Assembly: GCA_947253945.1 (NCBI GenBank)
Contig: CAMYAY010000001.1
Span: 62,001-126,000, forward strand
Direction: 5' to 3'
Length of the DNA stretch: 64,000 bases
From: an uncultured Candidatus Saccharibacteria bacterium
GTDB taxonomy: Bacteria; Patescibacteriota; Saccharimonadia; Saccharimonadales; Saccharimonadaceae
The notes below the pieces were generated by a model, which did no database searches, was not told the origin of the DNA, and saw only the letters and a list, made by a program, of their open reading frames with translations. Below are positions 40,798 to 49,730 of this stretch, piece by piece. A program made the translations under genes and the position numbers. The first letter of the stretch is position 1; the number at the start of each line of letters is the position of its first letter.

Positions 40798-41752
40798 TCT
40801 AACTATTGGCATTGATGAAGTAGGACGTGGCCCGCTCGCCGGGCCACTTGTTGTAGCGGCAGTGGCGTTAGATAATAGCCAACCACATGCCGCTTTTAAT
40901 GATTCAAAAAAGTTGACCTCGCGCCGTCGCGAAGAACTGGTGCCGCAGATTCAGGCGGTGGCGCTTGGTATTGGTATTGGTTGGATAGATGCCCCGTTGT
41001 TAGATCAATTAGGCATGACGGAGTCGTTGAAGCTAGCGGCGCGGCGTGCTTACATGCAGCTGCCGAAGTATGTTAAAGAGGAGGCTGCGCGCATCGTGAT
41101 AGATGGTAATATAAAAATGCTTGACGATGAGCGGGCAGTGACGATAATTAAGGCGGACGCGAAGGTTGCTGCAGTGGAGGCAGCCTCGATTGTAGCTAAG
41201 CAGGCGCGCGACCACTATATGTACGAACTTGCTAAATTATTCCCTAAATATCAGTTTGAACATCATGTGGGGTATGGCACCGCGGCGCATATGCGAGCTT
41301 TGTCGGAATATGGCGCGTTAAAGGGGATACACCGTTACAGTTTTCGCCCCGTAGCGCAACTTGGCGGAGTAGTGGAGCAAAAGGTAAATAAAGTTGACCA
41401 AACGCGAGGGCGGCAGGCTGAGACTTGCGCAGCAAATTATTTAGTGCGAGCGGGCTATGAAATTATTGAACGCAATTGGAAGACACTAGAGGTAGAAGTT
41501 GATATTATTGCCCGTAAGGGTCATGAACTAAATTTTGTAGAGGTAAAGTACCGCGAGACAGCTGAGCATGGTGATGGCGTTGCTGCAATTACGCGTAAAA
41601 AGCTTGAACAAATGACTTTAGGCTGTGAAATGTACCAGAAATATTATCCCGCCGCCGTTGGCTTTGACACTAAGCTATCAATGATCGCCCTTTCGGGCGA
41701 TCCGATTCAAGTTGACCAATTTATTAATAACCTAAGTTTAGATTTATTGTAA
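40787..41752 (+). CDS. rnhB: RNase HII fused to a YraN/UPF0102 nuclease-like domain
   Basis: A 321-residue single reading frame. Residues 1-~190 are RNase HII with GIDEVGRGPLAGP (D10, E11), VIDGN (D106) and the KADAKVAAVEAASIVAK segment (D124), completing the DEDD set. Residues ~205-321 are YraN-like: RGRQAETCAANYLVRAGYEI, then VEVDIIARKG (E237, D239) and LNFVEVKYRE (E252, K254), the PD-(D/E)xK-type pattern. RNase HII removes ribonucleotides from DNA; YraN's job is poorly known. Start is TTG overlapping the rplS end. In many bacteria these are neighbouring separate genes. The 3' end overlaps the convergent aminopeptidase by 9 bases. Confidence 0.92.
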   Translation: MKNSLTIGIDEVGRGPLAGPLVVAAVALDNSQPHAAFNDSKKLTSRRREELVPQIQAVALGIGIGWIDAPLLDQLGMTESLKLAARRAYMQLPKYVKEEAARIVIDGNIKMLDDERAVTIIKADAKVAAVEAASIVAKQARDHYMYELAKLFPKYQFEHHVGYGTAAHMRALSEYGALKGIHRYSFRPVAQLGGVVEQKVNKVDQTRGRQAETCAANYLVRAGYEIIERNWKTLEVEVDIIARKGHELNFVEVKYRETAEHGDGVAAITRKKLEQMTLGCEMYQKYYPAAVGFDTKLSMIALSGDPIQVDQFINNLSLDLL

Positions 41753-44221
41753 TAGTTTGCGTTGCTTAAGTAGTGCTGCGACTTCGTCCGCGCCGCGCAA
41801 TCGCCACGCTGAATGGGTGGCGATTTCTTGTTGTCCCATTCTAATGGCGCGCCCGAATGCTGGGTCGGACTGATATGCACTAAAGAATCTAGTAAATTCT
41901 TCGGCGGATTTGGCTGAACTTAGTGTGCCACTAGCAACTTTAATGAAGTCAACCAAAATCATATCACCAGCAAAGGTTTGCATGAGCCATGACCAATTGG
42001 TTTGAATCCATTGCCAAGTGGCGTCGCGTTGGTATGGATTACGCATCAGGCGGGCAATAAAGAATAATGTATCCTGTGGCTTGACGATTGACAGATCCAG
42101 ACAGGCAGCGCGGAGCTGGTCGCCTTCGGTTGCGAGATGTGTACTAGTAAGCGCGGCGCAGAGGTCCTGTTTGAGGTTAATGTCGTTGGTAGTGCGATAG
42201 GCAGCGAAGAATTTATCGAACGCATTGTCGTATCGAATAGCCCAGCCTAGTACTAGCGAACGATAGTCGGTTGGTAGGCTTGCGATATCAGCAGAGTGGC
42301 TATGATAGAGTTTTTTGGTGTAATCCAGTGACGGCTGGTATTTAGCACTGGTAGCTAAGCTAAATACCGAAATGAACGACTTTAGCGTGTCTCGGTCGGT
42401 TAAATCGGCATTGCTGTAGTATTGCCATTCGTCGGTGATGAATTTTTGTAAGTAAGTGCGCCAAGCGGTCAACTCGTCAGTTTGCGGGTTGAATAAGCTA
42501 CTGATGGTAAAGCAGGCGGCGGTAATCATATCCCAGACCATAAAATTACGTTCATGCTCATTTTTATCAAGTAAGTCTACCACTGTAGTGAAAGATTTAT
42601 GAGCAGATTTTGCGAGCATGATTGCTTCGCGAATTAGCTTAATCTTGCTACATGATGATAAATTGCCGTAATCAGAGGTAAGACTATCCCATAAAACATG
42701 ATCATAATTTGTAATGAAGTGCGAATCGTCGTTTTGGTTTAGTTCTAGTTGATGCAAATTAGGTAAATCTAGCTCAACTGATGCTTTATCTAGAATAGAT
42801 ATTGGCAGTTTAGGATTGCTAAACAGCGGCACTGGCCATGGTTCATCATCTAGTTTGGTGCCATCTGCGAGGTAGCGCGTTTGGGCTAGCGTAAGTTTAC
42901 CTTCTTGGTAGCTAGCGTTAATAAGCGGGTAGCCGGGGCGAGTGAGCCACGGTGTCATCAGTTTAGCGACGTCGCAATTAGCTGCTTGTGACAGGTGTTG
43001 CCAAAGGTCGGCGGCGGTAGCGTTATGGTAGGCTAAATCTTTAAAATAATGATGCAAACCATTACGGAAGGCATCTTCGCCAATGTAGCTAAAGAGCATC
43101 TTGAGGAGCCTCTCGCCTTTGGCGTAGACAATGGCGGAATCAAATAGGGTGTCGATAGCCTCTGGGTCTTCGACATCTTGGCGGACGGTCTGAACGCCAC
43201 GAATAGCGTCGCGGTGTAGAGCAGCTGGTATCATGCCGGCCTCAAAGTCGCCCCAAATATTATATTCTGGGAATAAATGGTCGACGGCGAAGTGTTCCAT
43301 CAGTGAAGCAAAGCTTTCATTGAGCCATAAGTCGTTCCACCATTGCATAGTAACTAGGTTACCAAACCACTGATGGGCTAATTCATGTGCCAGGACGATC
43401 GCGGTGTATTCTTTATTGTCTTGTGCGGCATTTACTGGGCAAACTAAACCGGTTTCACGGTAGGTAATTAGTCCCCAGTTTTCCATAGCGCCAACGGCAA
43501 AGTCGGGTAGTGCGATATGGTCGGACTTTGGTAATGGATATTTAACGCCAAAATAATCCTCGTAAAAGTCGATAATTTTAGTTGCGCAAGATAAAGCGTG
43601 TTGCAAAGTGTCATCTTGATGCGCGGGGGTAGCATAGACATTAACGGTTACGCCACTTTTAGTCTTAGCTGACACATTATGCAGGTCGCCGGCGACGATG
43701 GCGAGGAGATAAGTTGACATACGTGGTGTTTCTTCAAATTCCCAAGCATTTTTTACGTGCTTGCCGGGCATGTTAGACAGAACGACTGGCTCGGCAGTTT
43801 GAACCGTTAGTTTAAAAGTTGCTTTGGCGGCTGGCTCGTCAATACATGGGAATAGCTCGCAAGCGTGGTTTGCTTCAAATTGTGTAGCCATTAGCTCGCA
43901 TGGCTGGTCATTATAACGGTATTTGCAAATATAGAGGCCATGCAATAATGTGTCACTAATTGTGCCACTAAAGTCAACGCGAATTTTACTGCCAGATTTT
44001 TTTATGCACATAATGTCATTTTCGACTTCAAAATCATTGGTTGGTGTGCCATCAACTATGACATTTTTTATTTTTAACTGTTTAGTATGGAAAAAAATAT
44101 GATCATAAAATGGCTGACCGGTGATAGTGACTGTGCCGCCAAAGCGCCGGTTGGATTTATCAAGATTTAGGAATAGGTCGTAATGTTCTGGTTTGAAATA
44201 ATTAATTAGACGTTTGTTCAT
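41744..44221 (-). CDS. pepN: M1-family aminopeptidase (PepN-like)
   Basis: An 825-residue zinc metallopeptidase. The exopeptidase motif is G244-A-M-E-N (GAMENWGLITYRE). The zinc site is H279-E-L-A-H283 (AHELAHQWFGNLVTMQWWNDLWLNES) with the downstream Glu ligand. An N-terminal beta saddle (~1-190) and a C-terminal ERAP1-like helical domain (~520-825) complete a normal M1 architecture. No signal peptide is seen, so it acts in the cytoplasm, releasing N-terminal amino acids from peptides. This is useful in an organism expected to import peptides. It has a leaderless promoter, divergent from nusA. Confidence 0.95.
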   Translation of the reverse strand: MNKRLINYFKPEHYDLFLNLDKSNRRFGGTVTITGQPFYDHIFFHTKQLKIKNVIVDGTPTNDFEVENDIMCIKKSGSKIRVDFSGTISDTLLHGLYICKYRYNDQPCELMATQFEANHACELFPCIDEPAAKATFKLTVQTAEPVVLSNMPGKHVKNAWEFEETPRMSTYLLAIVAGDLHNVSAKTKSGVTVNVYATPAHQDDTLQHALSCATKIIDFYEDYFGVKYPLPKSDHIALPDFAVGAMENWGLITYRETGLVCPVNAAQDNKEYTAIVLAHELAHQWFGNLVTMQWWNDLWLNESFASLMEHFAVDHLFPEYNIWGDFEAGMIPAALHRDAIRGVQTVRQDVEDPEAIDTLFDSAIVYAKGERLLKMLFSYIGEDAFRNGLHHYFKDLAYHNATAADLWQHLSQAANCDVAKLMTPWLTRPGYPLINASYQEGKLTLAQTRYLADGTKLDDEPWPVPLFSNPKLPISILDKASVELDLPNLHQLELNQNDDSHFITNYDHVLWDSLTSDYGNLSSCSKIKLIREAIMLAKSAHKSFTTVVDLLDKNEHERNFMVWDMITAACFTISSLFNPQTDELTAWRTYLQKFITDEWQYYSNADLTDRDTLKSFISVFSLATSAKYQPSLDYTKKLYHSHSADIASLPTDYRSLVLGWAIRYDNAFDKFFAAYRTTNDINLKQDLCAALTSTHLATEGDQLRAACLDLSIVKPQDTLFFIARLMRNPYQRDATWQWIQTNWSWLMQTFAGDMILVDFIKVASGTLSSAKSAEEFTRFFSAYQSDPAFGRAIRMGQQEIATHSAWRLRGADEVAALLKQRKLLQ

Positions 44222-44227
44222 ACTATT

Positions 44228-44233
44228 ATTTTA
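44228..44233 (-). promoter_or_regulatory. -10 promoter element for pepN (leaderless)
   Basis: Minus strand TAAAAT at 44233-44228. Six bases separate it from the ATG at 44221. Confidence 0.6.
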
Positions 44234-44242
44234 ACGTTAAGC

Positions 44243-44270
44243 TTGACGCCGTGTCAAAGTTTGCTATAAT
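44243..44270 (+). promoter_or_regulatory. Sigma-70 promoter for nusA
   Basis: TTGACG (44243-44248), a 16-bp spacer ending in TGC, then TATAAT (44265-44270). This is the best full promoter in the window. Confidence 0.78.
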
Positions 44271-44283
44271 AAAAGTATTGTAA

Positions 44284-44308
44284 TCCGGCCATCAAGGTCG
44301 GAATTTTT
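44284..44308 (+). terminator. Terminator-like hairpin in the nusA leader (possible attenuator)
   Basis: A 7-bp stem (TCCGGCC / GGTCGGA, one G-U pair) around ATCAA, followed by ATTTTTAA. It lies between the nusA promoter and its AAGAAGGAG site, inside the transcribed leader. Position and shape fit attenuation; no alternative antiterminator pairing was found by eye. Confidence 0.5.
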
Positions 44309-44325
44309 AATAAGAAGGAGAATAC

Positions 44326-45369
44326 ATGGAAGATTTGAATATCAAACAGATGGCCACGGCGTTGCGTGTGATTGCTGATGAAAAGAATCTCTCAGAAGAA
44401 GATGTTTTGAGCGCGGTTGAGGCGGCCATCGCTGCAGCTTGGCGACGTGATAACGGCGAGCGCGATATGAGCGTGACGGCTACTCTGAATCGTGAGACTG
44501 GCGTAGCTAATATTACAGTACACTATGAGGTGGTTGAGGAACCAGAAGGTCTTGGTCAAATTACTCTAGAGAAGGCAAAGGAAATTGACCCAGAAGCTAA
44601 GCTTGGCGACAAGCTAGAGCAGCATTATGAGGCCACTAAGTTTGGTCGCGTGGCTGCTATGACCGCAAAACAGGTATTGTTGCAAAAGTTGCGCGATTTT
44701 GAGCGCGAGTCAGTGGCGCGTGAATACGATAGCAAAGTTGGTAAGTTGGTTACCGGTACGGTAGTGCGCGTTGAACCACGTGTAGTGCGAATCGAGCTAG
44801 GCTCTGGTGAGGGCATTATGCCGGCTAGTGAGCAAATCCCTGGTGAGCGCTTGACGGTTGGTAGCCGCGTGCGTGTGCTGTTGAAGAAAATTGACCGCGA
44901 TAACGGGCATACCCCAACCATTATTTTGTCACGTGCTGATGCTGACTTTGTGCGTCTATTGTTTGTACAAGAGGTGCCTGAGCTAGAGACTGGTGCTGTT
45001 GAGATTAAAAAGGTGGTGCGTGAAGCTGGCCGCCGTACTAAAATTGCAGTTTATAGTAGCAATAGCGAAATTGACCCAGTTGGCACTTTTGTCGGTAGCA
45101 AGGGTATTCGTGTTCAGGCAGTGATGAGCGAAATCGGTGATTCTGAGAAGATTGATATCATTACTTACGATTCAGACGTCAAGAACTACATTGCTAATGC
45201 ATTAAGCCCGGCTGAAATTAGCAGTATCGAACTAGACGAGCTAGCTAAAACCGCCAAAGTGCATGTGCCGTTGAGCCAGCAATCAGTGGCAATTGGCCGT
45301 CAAGGGCAGAATGTTCGCTTGTCCTCACAATTGACGGGTTATACAATTGATATTGTAGCCGAACACTAA
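44326..45369 (+). CDS. nusA: Transcription termination/antitermination factor NusA
   Basis: A 347-residue NusA of the short type. It has an N-terminal RNA polymerase-binding domain (~1-130), an S1 domain with KLVTGTVVRVEPRVVRIELG, KH1 with FVGSKGIRVQAVMSEIG, and KH2 with VAIGRQGQNVRLSSQLTGY. The C-terminal acidic repeats of proteobacterial NusA are absent, as in Firmicutes and Actinobacteria. It modulates pausing and termination by binding RNA polymerase and nascent RNA. It has a strong AAGAAGGAGAATAC site. The leader hairpin upstream could give feedback control. rimP is not adjacent. Confidence 0.96.
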   Translation: MEDLNIKQMATALRVIADEKNLSEEDVLSAVEAAIAAAWRRDNGERDMSVTATLNRETGVANITVHYEVVEEPEGLGQITLEKAKEIDPEAKLGDKLEQHYEATKFGRVAAMTAKQVLLQKLRDFERESVAREYDSKVGKLVTGTVVRVEPRVVRIELGSGEGIMPASEQIPGERLTVGSRVRVLLKKIDRDNGHTPTIILSRADADFVRLLFVQEVPELETGAVEIKKVVREAGRRTKIAVYSSNSEIDPVGTFVGSKGIRVQAVMSEIGDSEKIDIITYDSDVKNYIANALSPAEISSIELDELAKTAKVHVPLSQQSVAIGRQGQNVRLSSQLTGYTIDIVAEH

Positions 45370-45389
45370 TAAATAGTTAAATTTAACCA

Positions 45390-45416
45390 TTAGCACTCTT
45401 GTAGAAAGAGTGCTAA
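45390..45416. promoter_or_regulatory. CIRCE operator (HrcA binding site) for clpC
   Basis: A perfect match to the CIRCE consensus: TTAGCACTC, nine bases, GAGTGCTAA. It lies immediately upstream of the extended -10 of clpC, covering the -35 and spacer region. HrcA bound here would block RNA polymerase. Confidence 0.95.
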
Positions 45417-45418
45417 TT

Positions 45419-45427
45419 TGTTATAAT
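45419..45427 (+). promoter_or_regulatory. Extended -10 promoter for clpC (leaderless, CIRCE-controlled)
   Basis: TGT-TATAAT with the hexamer at 45422-45427. TTGTAG at 45399-45404 is a weak -35 with a 17-bp spacer, inside CIRCE. Six bases separate the hexamer from ATG 45434. Confidence 0.75.
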
Positions 45428-45433
45428 AAAATC

Positions 45434-48310
45434 ATGATTCCGGAAGAAGAGGTACGATTCACTAGATGTGTAAGTAGGGCAATATTGACTGCTGAAGTTT
45501 ATGCTAGTTTGTTTGCGGCGGAGGAGACTCGTACTGAGCATTTATTATTGGCTATGCTGTGTGACCCGAATAGCATGGCATGCAATTTTTTAAATAAACA
45601 CGGTATTTATAAGAAAGATGCCCGGAATGCCATTGACTCTGCTCCGGATAGCAAGAGAATTAATCGTCGTCGTCGCTTGTCAATGGCGGCACTAGACGCC
45701 ATTTTAAACGAGTTTATTTTATTAAATAAGCCAGTGAATACCCTACAGATTCTTTATGTCATGCTATTTCATCGTACCAACCGGGCGTGTTTATTACTGA
45801 AAAAGATGCGTGTAGATGTGGATCAGCTAGTTCAGGATATTGCGCTAGCAATGGATGACCATAGTTTTGACGTTGACGAAGAAAGTGGTGAACCGCTCGA
45901 ATTGTCTATTCTGTATCGTCCAACCTATCAAGTGAATGAAGCTCCAGAGACAGACGCTATTTTAGAGGACCATGATGTGATGCGTCGAATGAGCATCGGT
46001 GCATATGAGATGATTGAGCGAGCTAGGATAGGACAAAATCAGGTTGACGCTACGATTTGTGGCGAAGGTGGTGAATATGTTGCTCGCCCATTCTGCGATA
46101 AATTTGAAGATGAAGACGACGATGACGATGATGAAGAAGACGAAGGTGAAACCAATGCTGAAAAGAGTAGCACTGTCCGCGGGATGCCGCCGCAGTTACG
46201 ACAGCTAGGCAATGATGAGATTCCTCATGATCATGAGCACGAGGAGTCGCAATCGCAAGAAAATGATACGGACCATGAACTACCGTCGCATGAACAGCTG
46301 CGACTGAAGCGGACGATTGACCGGTATAGCGTTAATCTAACTGATGAAGCTAAGAATGGCAGGCTGGATCCAGTGGTTGGCCGTGCGACTGAAATTGACC
46401 GCGTAATTACTATTCTAAGTCGCCGCCGAAAGAATAACCCATTGCTAATTGGTGAAGCTGGTGTAGGCAAGACGGCTATTGCTGAAGGATTGGCAGAGCG
46501 AATCGCCGATGGCAATGTGCCACGTTATCTAGCTGACAAGCAAGTTATGCAGCTAGACTTGGCGCGTATTTTGGCTGGCGCAAAGTATCGCGGTGAGTTC
46601 GAGGAGCGATTGAAGCGCGTTATTGATGACGCCGAGAAAGACGACCGCGTAATTCTGTTTATTGATGAGATTCATACGCTAGTGGGTGCTGGCGCATCTG
46701 AAGGTTCGCTTGATGCTGCGAATATTTTAAAGCCAGCTTTGTCGCGTGGTAAGTTGCGTTTAATTGGGGCGACGACGAACGATGAATATCGTAAGTCAAT
46801 TGAGCGTGACTCGGCTTTGACGCGTCGTTTTCAGGATGTTGTGGTAGCTGAGCCTAGCGTGCAGGATACAATTAAGATATTATCTGGTCTAGCACCAAAA
46901 TACGAAGCTTTTCATCATGTAAAAATAGCACAAGATGTGATTGAATCAACTGTACAACTGAGCCAGCGTTATATGCCGGAGCGGCATCAGCCAGATAAAT
47001 CGTTGGATGTGCTCGATGAAGCAGCGGCGACCGCGCATGTTAAGAGTAACGCAGTTGATAATACGGATGCTATTAATGAGCTAATGAAGCGTCGTGGTGT
47101 ACTATCGGATAAAATGGCGCAGGCTGTGGCGGAGGAAGAATATGAACAGGCAGCGATTCTAAAGATGCAAGTTAGTCAGATTGATGAGCAGCGAGAAAAA
47201 TTGCGTCAATGTGAATTGCAAAACCAAGATGTTGAACTAAGTACTGATGATATTGCTAATACAATTAGTCGGATTACCGGTGTGCCGATTGCACAATTAA
47301 AGCGTAGTGAAGCTGATAAGCTGATTAATCTAGAAGAGCTGCTAAGTAAACGTGTGATTGGGCAGGATAAGGCGATTTCTGCCGTGGCGCATGCGATGCG
47401 CCGGGCGCGTGCTGGTATTAATAACGAGCATCGGCCAATCGGCTCGTTTATTTTCTTAGGGCAGACTGGTGTTGGCAAGACTGAATTAGCGCGTGTTTTG
47501 GCTGACGAGATGTTCGGCTCGCGCGATAATTTAATTAAGCTAGATATGAGTGAATTTTCTGAGAGTCATACAGTGTCACGCTTAATTGGCGCGCCAGCTG
47601 GTTACGTGGGCTATAACGACGGCAATCAACTAGCTGACCGCGTGCGACGGCATCCTTACTCAGTGGTACTATTTGATGAAATCGAGAAGGCTCACCCAGA
47701 TATTTTTAATATTCTTTTGCAGATTCTTGAAGATGGTACATTGACCGATGGTCGTGGTCGTCAAGTTGATTTCTCAAATGCGATAATTATTTTGACAAGC
47801 AACATTGGTGCGGACCAGTTGGATAGCGGTGAAAGTCGGTTAGGATTTAGTGTTAAAAATGATACGGATATTGACGAAAAGTCGAAGAATGACCAAGAAG
47901 TGGTGATGAATGAGCTGAAACAATATATGCGCCCAGAGCTAATTAACCGGTTTGACGACATCATTTTGTTTAATCGTTTAACTAAGAATGAAGCTGGCAA
48001 GATATTTGATTTGATGGTTTCAGAACTAGCGCAACGCTTACAACTGAAGCAGATTGGTTTGACGGTGAGTGTGCCGGTGCGGCGTCAGCTAGTAGAGAAG
48101 GGCTATAGTGACACTTATGGGGCGCGGCCAATGCGGCGTGTGGTACAGAAATACCTAGAGCAGCCCGTCGCTGATGCCATGATAGCAGGTAAATTTAAAG
48201 CGGGTGATACCATTAAAACGGCCTGGCGCCATGATGCGGTTGAATTGCAATTAAAGCCGCAACGCACAGCAAAGAAGTCAACTAAGTCGGTTGACATAGT
48301 TAAGCATTAA
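45434..48310 (+). CDS. clpC: ATP-dependent Clp protease ATPase subunit ClpC
   Basis: 958 residues from ATG 45434. An upstream in-frame start at 45410 is rejected because it lies inside CIRCE, before the -10. Order: N-terminal Clp repeats (~1-140), a strongly acidic patch (~224-240, runs of Asp/Glu), D1 ATPase with GEAGVGKT (340-347), a short middle domain with a UVR-like motif (EEEYEQAAILKMQ, ~565-580), and D2 with GQTGVGKT (676-683). It unfolds proteins for ClpP. CIRCE control by HrcA makes it a heat-shock gene; in Firmicutes clpC is usually under CtsR instead. clpP is not in view. Confidence 0.95.
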   Translation: MIPEEEVRFTRCVSRAILTAEVYASLFAAEETRTEHLLLAMLCDPNSMACNFLNKHGIYKKDARNAIDSAPDSKRINRRRRLSMAALDAILNEFILLNKPVNTLQILYVMLFHRTNRACLLLKKMRVDVDQLVQDIALAMDDHSFDVDEESGEPLELSILYRPTYQVNEAPETDAILEDHDVMRRMSIGAYEMIERARIGQNQVDATICGEGGEYVARPFCDKFEDEDDDDDDEEDEGETNAEKSSTVRGMPPQLRQLGNDEIPHDHEHEESQSQENDTDHELPSHEQLRLKRTIDRYSVNLTDEAKNGRLDPVVGRATEIDRVITILSRRRKNNPLLIGEAGVGKTAIAEGLAERIADGNVPRYLADKQVMQLDLARILAGAKYRGEFEERLKRVIDDAEKDDRVILFIDEIHTLVGAGASEGSLDAANILKPALSRGKLRLIGATTNDEYRKSIERDSALTRRFQDVVVAEPSVQDTIKILSGLAPKYEAFHHVKIAQDVIESTVQLSQRYMPERHQPDKSLDVLDEAAATAHVKSNAVDNTDAINELMKRRGVLSDKMAQAVAEEEYEQAAILKMQVSQIDEQREKLRQCELQNQDVELSTDDIANTISRITGVPIAQLKRSEADKLINLEELLSKRVIGQDKAISAVAHAMRRARAGINNEHRPIGSFIFLGQTGVGKTELARVLADEMFGSRDNLIKLDMSEFSESHTVSRLIGAPAGYVGYNDGNQLADRVRRHPYSVVLFDEIEKAHPDIFNILLQILEDGTLTDGRGRQVDFSNAIIILTSNIGADQLDSGESRLGFSVKNDTDIDEKSKNDQEVVMNELKQYMRPELINRFDDIILFNRLTKNEAGKIFDLMVSELAQRLQLKQIGLTVSVPVRRQLVEKGYSDTYGARPMRRVVQKYLEQPVADAMIAGKFKAGDTIKTAWRHDAVELQLKPQRTAKKSTKSVDIVKH

Positions 48311-48312
48311 CC

Positions 48313-48321
48313 TGTTATAAT
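48313..48321 (+). promoter_or_regulatory. Extended -10 promoter for radA (leaderless)
   Basis: TGT-TATAAT with the hexamer at 48316-48321, starting 2 nt after the clpC stop. Seven bases separate it from the ATG at 48329. Confidence 0.68.
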
Positions 48322-48328
48322 ATTAGAA

Positions 48329-49675
48329 ATGGTCAAGGCTAAAAGCAGTTATGTTTGCCAGCAGTGTGGCGCGAGTTACCCTAAATGGGCGGGTAAGTGT
48401 GATAACTGTGGGTCTTGGAATAGCTTGGTTGAGCAGATGCCGATTGCCGAGGGCAAGTCAGTGGTAGCGCGTTCGCGCGGGCGGCAGATTCAGGCTGAAC
48501 TTATTAAAGATGTTAAGCTAGACAAAGTATCAACACGCATTAAAACAGGAATCGCCGACCTTGATACGGTATTGGGTGGTGGTCTGATGGCCGGCGGAGT
48601 GGTGCTAGTGGCTGGGCAGCCAGGTATTGGTAAGTCTACTATTCTGATGCAAATTGCGAGCTATGTCGCTAAGGGTAAAAAAGTTTTGTATGCCAGTGGC
48701 GAGGAATCGGCTTCGCAGGTGAAACTGCGTGCTGAGCGACTTGGCGCGGTGGGTGATAATCAATTGTATTTAGCAGCTACTACGTCGGCGGATGATATCG
48801 CGGCGACAATTGCGGAAGGCAGCTATGATTTAGCGATTGTTGATTCGATGCAAACGATTGCGATGGCAGAGATCTCATCGGCGGCTGGTACAGTAAGTCA
48901 AATTACCAACTGCGCTAACGCGATTATTCGTGCCGCCAAGACGGCTAATACGCCGGTTATTTTGGTGGGGCACATCACCAAGGACGGAGCGATTGCTGGG
49001 CCAAAGATATTGGAGCATCTAGTTGACGTGGTACTAAATTTTGAGGGTGACCGCTATGGTGGTTTTAAGATGGTGCGCGCAGTAAAGAACCGTTTCGGTT
49101 CTACTTCTGAAGTGGCTATTTTTGATATGACACAAGAGGGATTGAAGATTGTCGAGAATCCAAGTGCTGCGTTACTAGCTGAACGGACAGACACCGACGG
49201 TAGTATTGTGCTTGCTAGTATGGAAGGTAATCGTCCATTGCTTGTGGAAATTCAGGCACTAGTGAACCATACTAATTTTGGCTACGCAAAGCGGGCTGCT
49301 TCGGGGTTTGACGCTAATCGTTTGACACTATTAATTGCAGTGCTAGAGCGACGAACTAAATTGGATTTATCCGACAAAGATGTCTTTATTAATGTGGTTG
49401 GTGGCATAAAGCTAAATGACCGAGCAGCGGATCTAGCGGTTTGTATGGCCATTGCTAGTGCGGCAGCTGAACGAAAGTTGCGCGATGGTGCTGTGGTGTT
49501 TGGCGAAGTTGGCTTAGGTGGCGAGATTCGATCGGCGGTTCAGTCGGAGAAGCGAATTGCTGAGGCGCAGAAATTAGGGTTTAAGTATGCAATTGCACCG
49601 AAGAGTGCGGCGCGTAGTAAGTTTGTCGTGCCAGCGGTGGATTTGCGCGATGCCTTAAACCAGCACTTACGTTAG
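48329..49675 (+). CDS. radA: DNA repair protein RadA (Sms)
   Basis: A 448-residue RecA-like protein. The zinc finger is C10/C13/C24/C27 (CQQCGASYPKWAGKCDNC). Walker A is GQPGIGKST (96-104), and the RadA-specific KNRFGS motif lies in RAVKNRFGSTSEV. The C-terminal Lon-like domain has GGIKLNDRAADLAVCMAIAS and VVFGEVGLGGEIRSA. It extends D-loops and processes recombination intermediates. The clpC-radA-PIN/TRAM order is common in Actinobacteria and Firmicutes. It has its own leaderless promoter, independent of CIRCE. Confidence 0.97.
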   Translation: MVKAKSSYVCQQCGASYPKWAGKCDNCGSWNSLVEQMPIAEGKSVVARSRGRQIQAELIKDVKLDKVSTRIKTGIADLDTVLGGGLMAGGVVLVAGQPGIGKSTILMQIASYVAKGKKVLYASGEESASQVKLRAERLGAVGDNQLYLAATTSADDIAATIAEGSYDLAIVDSMQTIAMAEISSAAGTVSQITNCANAIIRAAKTANTPVILVGHITKDGAIAGPKILEHLVDVVLNFEGDRYGGFKMVRAVKNRFGSTSEVAIFDMTQEGLKIVENPSAALLAERTDTDGSIVLASMEGNRPLLVEIQALVNHTNFGYAKRAASGFDANRLTLLIAVLERRTKLDLSDKDVFINVVGGIKLNDRAADLAVCMAIASAAAERKLRDGAVVFGEVGLGGEIRSAVQSEKRIAEAQKLGFKYAIAPKSAARSKFVVPAVDLRDALNQHLR

Positions 49676-49698
49676 CTTTTGCCGATTAGCATGGTCAG

Positions 49699-49707
49699 TG
49701 TTATAAT
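49699..49707 (+). promoter_or_regulatory. Extended -10 promoter for the PIN-TRAM gene
   Basis: TGT-TATAAT with the hexamer at 49702-49707. A ~17-nt leader carries GAAAGGAAA before ATG 49731. Confidence 0.6.
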
Positions 49708-49730
49708 ATTTAGCGAAAGGAAATTATTTA

